Shown here: positions 7,494 to 15,737 of the stretch, piece by piece
Numbering within the stretch: the stretch's first letter is position 1
How the letters are laid out: every line of letters begins with the position of its first letter
Assembly (NCBI GenBank): GCA_900552415.1
Contig: USAD01000008.1
Location: 1 to 22,852, forward strand
Reading direction: 5' to 3'
Length of the DNA: 22,852 nt
DNA from: an uncultured Parabacteroides sp.
Lineage (GTDB): Bacteria > Bacteroidota > Bacteroidia > Bacteroidales > Tannerellaceae
The notes under the pieces: generated by a model
Database searches by the model: none
Seen by the model: only the letters and a program-made list of their open reading frames with translations
What the model was told of the DNA's origin: nothing
Translations under genes and position numbers: made by a program

Positions 7494-10400
7494 AACTGAT
7501 AAAAGTCATCATATATAATTTGGCCTCGCTGGAGGGATTGCATGAGATCGATTTCGAGAGCGAGCCGTTGCGGTCGGCCGACCTGTTCTCGATCGTGGGT
7601 GAGACAGGCAGTGGCAAGTCGACCATTCTCGACGCCATTTGCCTGGCGCTTTATGGGACGGCGCCCCGCTTTGAGGGGGCTCTCAATTTCAAGTATTATC
7701 ATGGGGAGGCGGTCAACAAGAATCAGTCGCTCTCGCCCAACGACCCGCGTAACATCTTGCGGCGGGGAACGAAAAGCTGCTCGGCCGAGGTCTGGTTCCA
7801 GGCCCGGGATGGCGAATATTATAAGGCGGTCTGGTCCTGCTCCTTCGCCCGGACAAACTATAAGGATGAAGAGCGGCGGTTCTATCGTCTCAAACGGGAA
7901 GGAACGCTCCTCAAGGAGGATAAGGAGTTGCCGATCCGGGAGAAAGGTTCGAGGGGAAACACCGGTCTGGACCGGGTTATCGGTTTGGATTATAACCAAT
8001 TTACCCGGACGGTGATGTTGGCCCAAAACAGTTTCGCCAACTTTATCAAGGCCAAGGATGAGGATAAGGCGATCTTGTTGGAGAAGCTGACGGGAACGCG
8101 GATCTATTCCGTGATCGCCGAGAAGATCAATGCCTTCTACAAGGAGGCGAAGACGGCGAAGGATGAGTTGAAGAATGAGGTGGATGCCCTTGGTGGCAAT
8201 CGCCTGACAAAAGAGGAGCTGGAAAAGAGAGTCTGGGAAGCGCGTCAGTTGGAGACGGCTTATTCCGACGTGGAGGCACGGCTTAAGGCTTTGGAGACGC
8301 ATGAGAAATGGTGTCGCCAAAAGACGGCATTGGGTGCCGCCCTGGAAAAGGAGCGGCAAGTATTGGCGGAGGCGAAGGAACAGGCGGAGGCGGTCCGGGA
8401 ATTGAGAAGCCGGTTGGGGGAATATGATCTGGCGACCGCCATCCAGAATGATTTCCTGGATTATCAGCGGTTGGTTCGTCATAAGGCTGATTTGTCGGCG
8501 CGGTTGACCGCCTATCGGGAGACGCACCTGCGGCTGACTCAGGAGATGGCCACCAAAAAGGAGTTGTTGGAAGCGGTTAGTGGCGCATTGCTTCAGGCCA
8601 AGCGACGGCAGCAGGAGTTGATGCCCCGTTTGACGTTGGCCCGCCAACGGAAAGTGGAGTTGGAGGCCTTGCGGAAACAGGGCGAGGAGGCCGGCAAACA
8701 GGCCCGGGAGGCCGTGGAGGCATTGGATCGGCTGGAAAAGCAGTTGCGGGAGAATAGGTCGGCACTCGAGACGACCGCTAAAAACCTGTCGGAGGAACAG
8801 CAACGATTGGAGGCGTTGGCCAAACACCAGAAGCTGATCGACTCGATGGCGATGGTCTTGACTCGGCTGGAACGTTTGAAAAAGACGGTGGAGGAGCGTG
8901 ACCGGATGGAAGCGACCATACGGAAAAACAGCCAGTCGTTGGCCGTAGAGGAGAAAAAGCGGCTGGATGCCCAAGACAAGCTGGAGAAATTGAAAGCCCG
9001 TGAGCAGGATTTGACCCGGCAAGAGCGTTTGTTGGGAGACCGCTTGGCACGCTATGACCTGGATAAGCTCAGGAACGACAGCGCCGAGGCGACCAAACGC
9101 CGGCAAGCGGGCGAGCGTTGCGAATCCCTGCTGGAGGCTTTGGGGAAGAACCAAAAAGCGATGGCGGCGGAGACGGTCGCCTTGCGGTCGTTGGAGGAAC
9201 AGCTGGCCGAATGGGAAAAACGGGAGGCGCTTTTGAGTCGGGAGCGGGAGTTGATCCAGGCCGTGCTTCCGGGATTGGAGGAGGCTTATCAGCTGGCGGC
9301 GGGTGAAGGGGCCGAGGCGATGCGGGCGACCTTGCGGGCTGGGGAATGCTGTCCGGTGTGCGGATCAAGAGAGCATCCTTTCGCCGCGCAAGATGGAGCG
9401 GAGCGCTATTTGTCGCCCATCAAAACTGAGATCGCCCGCAAGCGGAACCGACAGGAGGAGATCCGGCGTGAGCTGGAGGACAAGAGAACGGGCATTCGGG
9501 CGCTTTATTCGAGAGGCGTTGTCCGGAAAGGGGAGTTGGCCGGCTCGCTCGACGCGCTCCGGAAAGAGCGGGAGCGATCGCTTGCCGAATGGGAGGCGTT
9601 CCGGCAGGCTTATGCGGAATTACCCGCTTGGGAATCGTCGGCCATGACGGTGGTTGCCGATTTGTTGGCTCAGTTCAGTGAGAAGGCCCGGCGAGAGGAG
9701 ATCGAGGCTAATGAGCGATTCCGTGTTTATCAGGCGGAACAGGCCCAATTGACCCAAACGCGTCAGGATAAGATCAAGTTGGAGACCTCGTTAAGACAGG
9801 AGGAGGAGGATTTTCGGACGATCGAGACCCGCTTGACCGCCTTGAGCACGACTTTGACCGAACAGAAAAGCCAATTGGAAAAATATGATGCGGGCATTCG
9901 GCAGGAAAAGGTGGAGTTGTCGGATTTCTTACTTTCAATCCCGGATTGGGAGCGACGTTTCTCTTCCGATTATCCGGTGTGGATCGATCAGCTGAAACAG
10001 CTTTATGACCGTTTTGAACAAGCAAGTAATCGGCGACGTGATTTGCTCGAGCGGCAGGGGCAGTTAAACCTGTTGCGTGAGGATTTGAAGGAGCGGATCG
10101 TTACTGCCCAAGAGCTGTTGGAGAGACGGAACCGGTCCCTCGAACAGGCTCGTGCCGCCATTGGGGCGGGTGAGTCGGCCTATCGGTCGGTCTTGGATGG
10201 AAAAGATCCCGATCTGGTCGAGAACGAGTTGAATGCGGCGATCCGGGCTCAGGAGAAGCGGAAGGAACAGGTTGACCAGGAATTCAATCGCCTGGTTGAG
10301 GCTTGCGGACGTCAGGATGAGAGCATCAAGCTGACAACCCGGGAATTGGAAAATGCCCGAACCCAGGAGACGGAGAAGATCGGGCGAATCAACGTGTGGC

Positions 10401-11275
10401 TTGAGGAACAAAACCGTCTTGAGGATGCGTGTGGCCAATGGAATATGGATCGGTTGGCCTGGCTTTTCGCCCCGGAGCGGGAATGGCGTATGGCTCGCGA
10501 GCGGATTCGTCGGTTGGATGAGTCGGTCCAACAGGCGATGGGCCGGGTAGAGAATTGCCAGAAGAACCTGGAAGAGCATGAGAGATCGGAAAGCCGGACA
10601 GATGAATCGTTGGAGACGCTGCTTCAGGCGATCAAGGAGGAGCAAGTTTACAAGGAGGATCTGGATAAGCGGCGGAAAGAGGTGGCGGGCCTTTTGTTCG
10701 CTCATCAACAGGCGGAAAAGCAGGTCGCCGAACGTTTGCCGGAGTTGCGGAGGCGGGAACAGCTCTTTGTGAACTGGGAAAAGTTGAATGGTATCTTGGG
10801 AAACGCCGAGGGAAAGCGTTTCCGGGAGACGGCCCAATGTTTCACGCTTCGTTTCCTGGTTCATCAGGCGAATGCCCAGTTGCGCCTGTTGAACCAGCGT
10901 TATAGCCTGGAGCAGGTGAAGGACTCGTTGGGCATCCGGGTGATCGATCACGACCGGGCCGACGAGGTGCGCAATCTCTCCTCGTTGTCGGGTGGCGAGA
11001 CCTTCCTGGTCAGTCTTGGGCTGGCGCTCGGCCTCTCCTCCTTGTCGTCCAGGAATATCCAGATCTCCAACCTGTTTGTGGACGAGGGCTTCGGCACGTT
11101 GGATGCCGAGAACCTGAACATCGTGATCGACGCCTTGTCCGGTTTGCGGACGATGCAGGGGAAAAAGGTGGGCGTCATCAGCCATACGCCGGAGATGCGT
11201 GAGCGGATCCATACGCAGATCCAGGTGATCAAGGCGGGCGCGAGCGGACGCAGCGAGCTCAAGATTGTCGGTTAG
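7490..11275 (+). CDS. sbcC: Nuclease SbcCD subunit C (Rad50-like SMC ATPase)
   Basis: This is the ATPase and DNA-tethering subunit of SbcCD. The product has 1261 residues, longer than the E. coli protein of about 1050, and the extra length lies in the coiled coil. It has the split ABC head typical of Rad50/SMC proteins. Walker A GETGSGKST (37-45) is near the N-terminus. The C-terminal half-head carries signature LSGGE (1166-1170), Walker B ending in Asp1198-Glu1199 within FVDEGFG, and the switch His1232 in ISHTPEM. Between them are two long Glu/Arg/Gln-rich heptad-like coiled coils. The zinc hook CPVC at 621-624 sits at the hinge, preceded by an extra Cys620. It is co-translated with sbcD. 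Base composition is strongly GC-rich, which leaves long but meaningless open frames on the opposite strand. The assignment is very secure. Confidence 0.95.
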   Translation: MKLIKVIIYNLASLEGLHEIDFESEPLRSADLFSIVGETGSGKSTILDAICLALYGTAPRFEGALNFKYYHGEAVNKNQSLSPNDPRNILRRGTKSCSAEVWFQARDGEYYKAVWSCSFARTNYKDEERRFYRLKREGTLLKEDKELPIREKGSRGNTGLDRVIGLDYNQFTRTVMLAQNSFANFIKAKDEDKAILLEKLTGTRIYSVIAEKINAFYKEAKTAKDELKNEVDALGGNRLTKEELEKRVWEARQLETAYSDVEARLKALETHEKWCRQKTALGAALEKERQVLAEAKEQAEAVRELRSRLGEYDLATAIQNDFLDYQRLVRHKADLSARLTAYRETHLRLTQEMATKKELLEAVSGALLQAKRRQQELMPRLTLARQRKVELEALRKQGEEAGKQAREAVEALDRLEKQLRENRSALETTAKNLSEEQQRLEALAKHQKLIDSMAMVLTRLERLKKTVEERDRMEATIRKNSQSLAVEEKKRLDAQDKLEKLKAREQDLTRQERLLGDRLARYDLDKLRNDSAEATKRRQAGERCESLLEALGKNQKAMAAETVALRSLEEQLAEWEKREALLSRERELIQAVLPGLEEAYQLAAGEGAEAMRATLRAGECCPVCGSREHPFAAQDGAERYLSPIKTEIARKRNRQEEIRRELEDKRTGIRALYSRGVVRKGELAGSLDALRKERERSLAEWEAFRQAYAELPAWESSAMTVVADLLAQFSEKARREEIEANERFRVYQAEQAQLTQTRQDKIKLETSLRQEEEDFRTIETRLTALSTTLTEQKSQLEKYDAGIRQEKVELSDFLLSIPDWERRFSSDYPVWIDQLKQLYDRFEQASNRRRDLLERQGQLNLLREDLKERIVTAQELLERRNRSLEQARAAIGAGESAYRSVLDGKDPDLVENELNAAIRAQEKRKEQVDQEFNRLVEACGRQDESIKLTTRELENARTQETEKIGRINVWLEEQNRLEDACGQWNMDRLAWLFAPEREWRMARERIRRLDESVQQAMGRVENCQKNLEEHERSESRTDESLETLLQAIKEEQVYKEDLDKRRKEVAGLLFAHQQAEKQVAERLPELRRREQLFVNWEKLNGILGNAEGKRFRETAQCFTLRFLVHQANAQLRLLNQRYSLEQVKDSLGIRVIDHDRADEVRNLSSLSGGETFLVSLGLALGLSSLSSRNIQISNLFVDEGFGTLDAENLNIVIDALSGLRTMQGKKVGVISHTPEMRERIHTQIQVIKAGASGRSELKIVG

Positions 11276-11277
11276 GC

Positions 11278-11374
11278 GAGCGCGCGCACGGATGACTTCG
11301 CCTTGACAGGTTCCCGGGGCATGATCTATGCCGGGCGCGTCTGTCAAATTGGGGTCATCCGTGCGCTCCCGCTC
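11278..11374. repeat. 97-nt imperfect palindrome in the sbcC/tolC convergent gap
   Basis: A nested inverted repeat fills almost the whole 101-bp space between the sbcC stop (11273-11275) and the stop of the opposing efflux gene (11377-11379). The paired blocks are GAGCG 11278-11282 with CGCTC 11370-11374, GCGCACGGATGAC 11284-11296 with GTCATCCGTGCGC 11354-11366, TTGACAG 11303-11309 with CTGTCAA 11341-11347, and an inner GGCAT/ATGCC hairpin with a GATCT loop (11318-11332). There is no T-run on either side, so it is not a standard intrinsic terminator, although it may stop or protect both convergent transcripts. It could also be a repetitive extragenic palindrome, which needs a genome search. 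Confidence 0.85.
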
Positions 11375-11376
11375 CT

Positions 11377-12636
11377 CTAGAGTTGAATATCCCAGATGCC
11401 GGAGCATCTCTCCAGCTCGACCAGGGCCGCGCTGAAGTTGAATTGGGTCTCGATGTATTGGGCCTGGACCTCGTCGTAGGTGCGTTGCGCGTTCAAAACC
11501 TCAAGCAGGGAGACCTCGCCCCGGTTGTAACTGTAGATCTTGCTCTCCACGACCTGCTTGGCCTGCTCGAGCAGTCCCGATTGATAACGCTCGATCTGTT
11601 GGGCGAGGCTTTGGTAGGATTGGAAGGCCTTCATGACCTCGGTTTGGACCTCCAGCTGTGCCTGCTGGTATTGGGTCTCGGCCTGTTGGGCCTTGAGCCG
11701 GGCGGCGGTGACGCTCCCTTTATTGAAGTTGGAGAACTTCAGGGGAATGGCGATGCCCGCGGTCACGCCGGTATAGGGCGGAGCGGGCGCCTCCTCGTTA
11801 TATACCCGTTCGTTATGGCTCACGGCGATGGAGAGGTCGACATCCGTGTTTCGCTCCCGCCGGGCGACCTTGAGGGCTCGTTGGGCGACCTCGCTGTTCT
11901 TGAGCACCGCCATCAGGTCGGCCCGGTTGGTCAAGGCGGTGTTGATCAGGTCCGCCAGGATGAAATCGGGCTGGGGCAACAGGAGATTGCCCCTTGGAGT
12001 GAACAGGGTGTCGAGCCCTTGATAGCCGATGATCGGGTTAAGCGAGGTGAACGCGTTGCCCAGGTTGGCCTTGGCCTCCAGGAGTTGATTGTGGAGAATG
12101 CCCGCCTCCACCTGGCTTTGGGTCGCGTCGATCGCCATGATCTTGCCCAGCCGCAGGCGGATGCTGTCCGCTTCGGCCAGTCGCCTGACATTCTCGTAGG
12201 CATTCTCTTTTACCTTATAAAGCTCGACCTGCTTGAGCGCCTCAAGATAAGAGATGGTCGCGTCGGCCCGCAGGTTGTGGAAGAAATCGGCCAACAGGGC
12301 TTCCGATAGCTCTTTCTCGCTTTTGGCCAGGGCGATGTTCGCGCTCCGTTTCCCGAAGGTGAAGGTCTTGCTCAATTCGACCTCGACACCCTCGCCCATC
12401 TGGAGTGTCCGGTTCTCGTTGTTGAAATAGGAGAGGGAGAGATTGGGGTCGTTGAAGACCTTCGAGGCGGTTACCCCAGCCGAGGCGATACTGATGTTCA
12501 GTTTCTCAGCGGCGTAGGCCAGGTTGTTTTCCCGAACTTTCCGCATATAGTCCGGATAGCTGAGCGTGACGGTTGTCTGCGCGTGGGATGTCCAGGCGCA
12601 GGCCGTTATGAATAGGATGGATAGAATAGTTCTCAT
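11377..12636 (-). CDS. TolC-family outer-membrane channel of a metal efflux system
   Basis: This outer-membrane efflux protein has 419 residues and a Sec signal peptide (MRTILSILFITACAWTSHAQ). Two related halves of long alpha-helical hairpins, rich in Ala, Gln, Glu and Leu, show the outer-membrane efflux protein pattern, with conserved-looking stretches such as NNENRTLQMGEGVEVELSK and NRGEVSLLEVLNAQRTYD. It forms the trimeric exit duct for the RND pump and adaptor encoded just upstream. The ATG is one base after the RND gene stop (TGACATG on the - strand), so the two are almost certainly co-transcribed and coupled. It is the last gene of the operon and runs convergently into sbcC. It would be called CusC or CzcC by analogy, but the metal is not determined. 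Confidence 0.9.
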   Translation of the reverse strand: MRTILSILFITACAWTSHAQTTVTLSYPDYMRKVRENNLAYAAEKLNISIASAGVTASKVFNDPNLSLSYFNNENRTLQMGEGVEVELSKTFTFGKRSANIALAKSEKELSEALLADFFHNLRADATISYLEALKQVELYKVKENAYENVRRLAEADSIRLRLGKIMAIDATQSQVEAGILHNQLLEAKANLGNAFTSLNPIIGYQGLDTLFTPRGNLLLPQPDFILADLINTALTNRADLMAVLKNSEVAQRALKVARRERNTDVDLSIAVSHNERVYNEEAPAPPYTGVTAGIAIPLKFSNFNKGSVTAARLKAQQAETQYQQAQLEVQTEVMKAFQSYQSLAQQIERYQSGLLEQAKQVVESKIYSYNRGEVSLLEVLNAQRTYDEVQAQYIETQFNFSAALVELERCSGIWDIQL

Positions 12637-12637
12637 G

Positions 12638-15600
12638 TCAGATCTTTTTTCCTTTTTCCTCGATTCTCTTTTCCATCATGAAATAGAGCGAGGGTAATAC
12701 AAATAATGTGATAATCGTGGAAAACAGCAGGCCATAGACGATAACGGTCGCCAACGGACGTTGCACGTCGGAGCCGATGCCGGTACTCAGGGAGGCGGGC
12801 AATAGGCCGAGGACCGCCACGGTCGCTGTCATCAGGATCGGACGGAACCGGTGTCGGGCGCCAATGATCACCGCGTCGCGGAGCGCACGGTCGCGGCTTC
12901 GCAGGTTATTGATATGCGAGATCATGATGACCCCGTTCTGGATGGCAACGCCGACCAGGGCGATAAATCCTACCGCCGAGGAGACATTCAAGGTCATGCC
13001 CCGGACATTCAACGCCAGCATGCCGCCAAATAGGGCCAGGGGCAGGACGAACATCATCAGGGCGGCCTGCCTGAATTTGCCGCAGGCGGCGAACAGGAGG
13101 AGCAACATGATGCCTAAAGCGACGGGAACCACCGTCGCGAGCCGGCTATAGGCGCGATCCTGGTTCTTGAACTGGCCATCCCATTTCAGGTGGACCTCAT
13201 TGGGATCGAAGTTTACCTCCTTTTCGATCCTTTGGTTCGCCCGGTTCAGGAAGGTGGTGAGGTCGGTGCCTCTCAGGTTGACGCGTACGGTCAGGTGGCG
13301 CTGGTTCATCTCTCGGGTGATCGTGCTGGCGCCAGTCGTCATCTTGATGGTCGCCACCTGCGACAGGGGAATCTTGGCGCCCGAGCCGGAGGTGAGGAGC
13401 AGGTTGCCGATTTTCTCTGGCGTGTCGCGGCTCTTCTCGTTGAAGCGGCAGATCACGTCGTAGCTCTTGCTCCCGATAAAGATTTGCGAGATGGAGGCGC
13501 CTCCGATCGCCAGCTCGATCAGGTCGGTGACGTCGGCCACGTTCAGCCCGTATTGGGCGATGCGGTCGCGGTCGGCGACGATCTGTAATTGGGGCAAGGG
13601 CGGCTCCTGGTCGATCACGACATCTGTCGCTCCGGGAATTTCCTTGATGACCTTGATGATATCTTCCGCGATATGCCGTGTCCCGGCGATGTCGTCGCCA
13701 TAGATTTTCAGGGCCAGGTCGCTATGCGCTCCCGCTACCTGATCCATGACCATGTCGATGATCGGTTGCGAGAAGCCGACGGAATAACCGGGCAGCTCGG
13801 CCAGTTTCTCGGCCATGGCGTCGATCAGTTCCCCTTTGGTGCGACCGGATTTCCAGGTGTCGTAGGGCTTCAGGCCGACGCCGCATTCCACGTGCGAGAG
13901 CGAGAAGGCTTCCGCGCCCTCGTCGTCGCGGCCCACTTGGGTCATGACATACGAGACCTCGTCGAACGTGGAGAGTGTCCGGCGCAACTCTTCGCCCATC
14001 GCCTTGGATCGGTCGATGGATATGCCCGGTGGCAGTTGGACCTGAACCCAGATCGATCCCTCGTCGAGTGGCGGCAGGAAATCTTTCCCGACCGTATAAC
14101 TGAGGATACCGGCGGCTATGAGGATAATCACCAGCGGGGCGATGACCCGTTTGGGGCGATCGACCAGATAGACCGTCAGCAGGTGATAACGGGAAGAGAG
14201 CTTTTCCAGCCAGAGATTTCGCCGCGTATGGCCGGGCGCCCGATAGGCCATGAACGCCAGCCCCGGTATCAGCAGCAGGGCGACCATGAGCGCGCCGATC
14301 AAGGCATAGCCGACGGTATAGGCCATTGGGGTAAACAATTTCCGCTCGATGTGCTCGAAGGCGAACAGGGGCAAATAGGCGGTGATGATGATCAGGGTCG
14401 AGAAGAAGATCGGCCGGGCAACCTCAGTTGTCCTGCGGATCAGGTCGTTCTCGGTCAGTCGCTCTTGGGGATGGCGCTCACGCTTCTTCAGGATGGTTTC
14501 CATCATGACGATCGCCCCGTCGACCAGGATACCGAAGTCGATGGCGCCCAGCGAGAGCAGGTTGGCGGGAATGTCCGTCAGGTGCATCAGGATAAAGGCG
14601 ATCAACAGCGCGAGTGGGACGGTCAGGGCGACCAACAGGGCGCCTCGCCAGCTCTTCAGGAAAAGGATCAGGACAAGCACCACGAGAAGCATGCCCTCGA
14701 TCAAGGTATGGGAGACGGTGCGCAACGTCGTGTTGACCAGGTCTTGCCGGTCCATAAAGGGATGGATCCGGGTGCCCTTGGGCAGGATGTTCTGGTTCAG
14801 GTCGTCGATGGCGGCATGGATGCCGTCGAGCACCTTCGAGGGATTCTCGCCGCGAAGCATCTGGACGATGCCCTCTACGCCATCCGAGTAGTCGTGGGTC
14901 GCGTCGGTGAAGCCGAGGACGCCTTTCCGCTCCAGGTTGCCATACTTTAATTGGCCCACGTCGTCCAGGTAGATGGGGACGCCGTTCGTGTTCTTGATCA
15001 CGATCCGTCCGAGATCCTTCAGGTCGCGGATGAGGCCGATGCCCCGGATGACGTAGCTCAGGTCGCCATGGGTCAGCATGCTGCCGCCCGCGTTCATGTT
15101 GTTCTTCTCGATCTTCTCGGTGATGTCGCCCAGCGAGATGTCGTACTCGTCCATCTTATTCGGATCCAGCTCGATCTGGTATTGGGTGGTTATGCCGCCA
15201 TAGTTGCTGACGTCGGCGATACCGGTCACCTGTTTCAGGCGTGGGATGATCACCCATTTATGCAGGTCCGTGATCTCACGCAGGCTCAGGCTGTCGCTCT
15301 CGATGATGTAGCGGTAGATCTCGCCGGTGGGCGAGGTAAGAGGGTTCAGGCCGGGAACCGCGTTGTAGGGCAGCTCCACGTCGGTCAGTCGCTCCTGCAC
15401 CCGTTGGCGGGCCCAATAGTCGTCTATGCCGTCGTCGAAAACCAGGATGACGGTCGATAGGCCGAAGGTGTTTTTGCTGCGCATCACGTTCATGCCCGGC
15501 AGGCCGTTCATGGCCCGTTCGATCGGGATGCTGATCTGTTGCTCGATCTCTTCCGCCGCCAGTCCGGGGACCTGCGTGACGATTTGCACGGTCGTGTCGG

Positions 15601-15727
15601 CGATGTCGGGATAGGCGTCGATCGCGAGTTGTCTCCACGAGTAATAGCCGACCACCGCCAGGAAACAGAACAGGACAATCATCAGCCCTCGCCGTGTGAG
15701 GGCCAGTCGGATAATTTTCTCCATCAT
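12638..15727 (-). CDS. HME-family RND heavy-metal efflux pump (CzcA/CusA family)
   Basis: This inner-membrane proton-driven pump exports metal ions from the periplasm or cytoplasm. It has 1029 residues from the chosen start. The frame is open 20 codons further upstream, to 15787, but that stretch lies inside the adaptor gene. ATG 15725-15727, ten bases after the adaptor stop, begins a normal RND N-terminus (MMEKIIRLALTRRGLMIVL). Twelve membrane helices are arranged as 1 + 5 + 1 + 5 around two large periplasmic porter loops. Helix 4 carries the acidic series Asp397, Asp403, Glu410 (DFGILVDGAIVMME), spaced as in CzcA-type divalent metal pumps. As I recall, Cu/Ag-type CusA pumps lack the first Asp. 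A porter-domain stretch reading QVAGAHSDLALKIYGDD is also CzcA-like. Zn, Co or Cd is therefore favoured over Cu/Ag, but this is an inference from a motif. It is tightly packed with the adaptor and channel genes. Confidence 0.93.
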   Translation of the reverse strand: MMEKIIRLALTRRGLMIVLFCFLAVVGYYSWRQLAIDAYPDIADTTVQIVTQVPGLAAEEIEQQISIPIERAMNGLPGMNVMRSKNTFGLSTVILVFDDGIDDYWARQRVQERLTDVELPYNAVPGLNPLTSPTGEIYRYIIESDSLSLREITDLHKWVIIPRLKQVTGIADVSNYGGITTQYQIELDPNKMDEYDISLGDITEKIEKNNMNAGGSMLTHGDLSYVIRGIGLIRDLKDLGRIVIKNTNGVPIYLDDVGQLKYGNLERKGVLGFTDATHDYSDGVEGIVQMLRGENPSKVLDGIHAAIDDLNQNILPKGTRIHPFMDRQDLVNTTLRTVSHTLIEGMLLVVLVLILFLKSWRGALLVALTVPLALLIAFILMHLTDIPANLLSLGAIDFGILVDGAIVMMETILKKRERHPQERLTENDLIRRTTEVARPIFFSTLIIITAYLPLFAFEHIERKLFTPMAYTVGYALIGALMVALLLIPGLAFMAYRAPGHTRRNLWLEKLSSRYHLLTVYLVDRPKRVIAPLVIILIAAGILSYTVGKDFLPPLDEGSIWVQVQLPPGISIDRSKAMGEELRRTLSTFDEVSYVMTQVGRDDEGAEAFSLSHVECGVGLKPYDTWKSGRTKGELIDAMAEKLAELPGYSVGFSQPIIDMVMDQVAGAHSDLALKIYGDDIAGTRHIAEDIIKVIKEIPGATDVVIDQEPPLPQLQIVADRDRIAQYGLNVADVTDLIELAIGGASISQIFIGSKSYDVICRFNEKSRDTPEKIGNLLLTSGSGAKIPLSQVATIKMTTGASTITREMNQRHLTVRVNLRGTDLTTFLNRANQRIEKEVNFDPNEVHLKWDGQFKNQDRAYSRLATVVPVALGIMLLLLFAACGKFRQAALMMFVLPLALFGGMLALNVRGMTLNVSSAVGFIALVGVAIQNGVIMISHINNLRSRDRALRDAVIIGARHRFRPILMTATVAVLGLLPASLSTGIGSDVQRPLATVIVYGLLFSTIITLFVLPSLYFMMEKRIEEKGKKI

Positions 15728-15737
15728 GGCTTTCCCG

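Noticed and set aside
7412..9154. A 580-codon open frame on the - strand opposite sbcD/sbcC, and similar ones at 10064-11407 (-) and 13589-14950 (+)
   Set aside because: They are antisense to strongly supported genes with GC-rich codon use. The translations are Leu/Gln/Arg-rich or Asp/Gly/Gln-rich with no domain pattern, signal or conserved motif.
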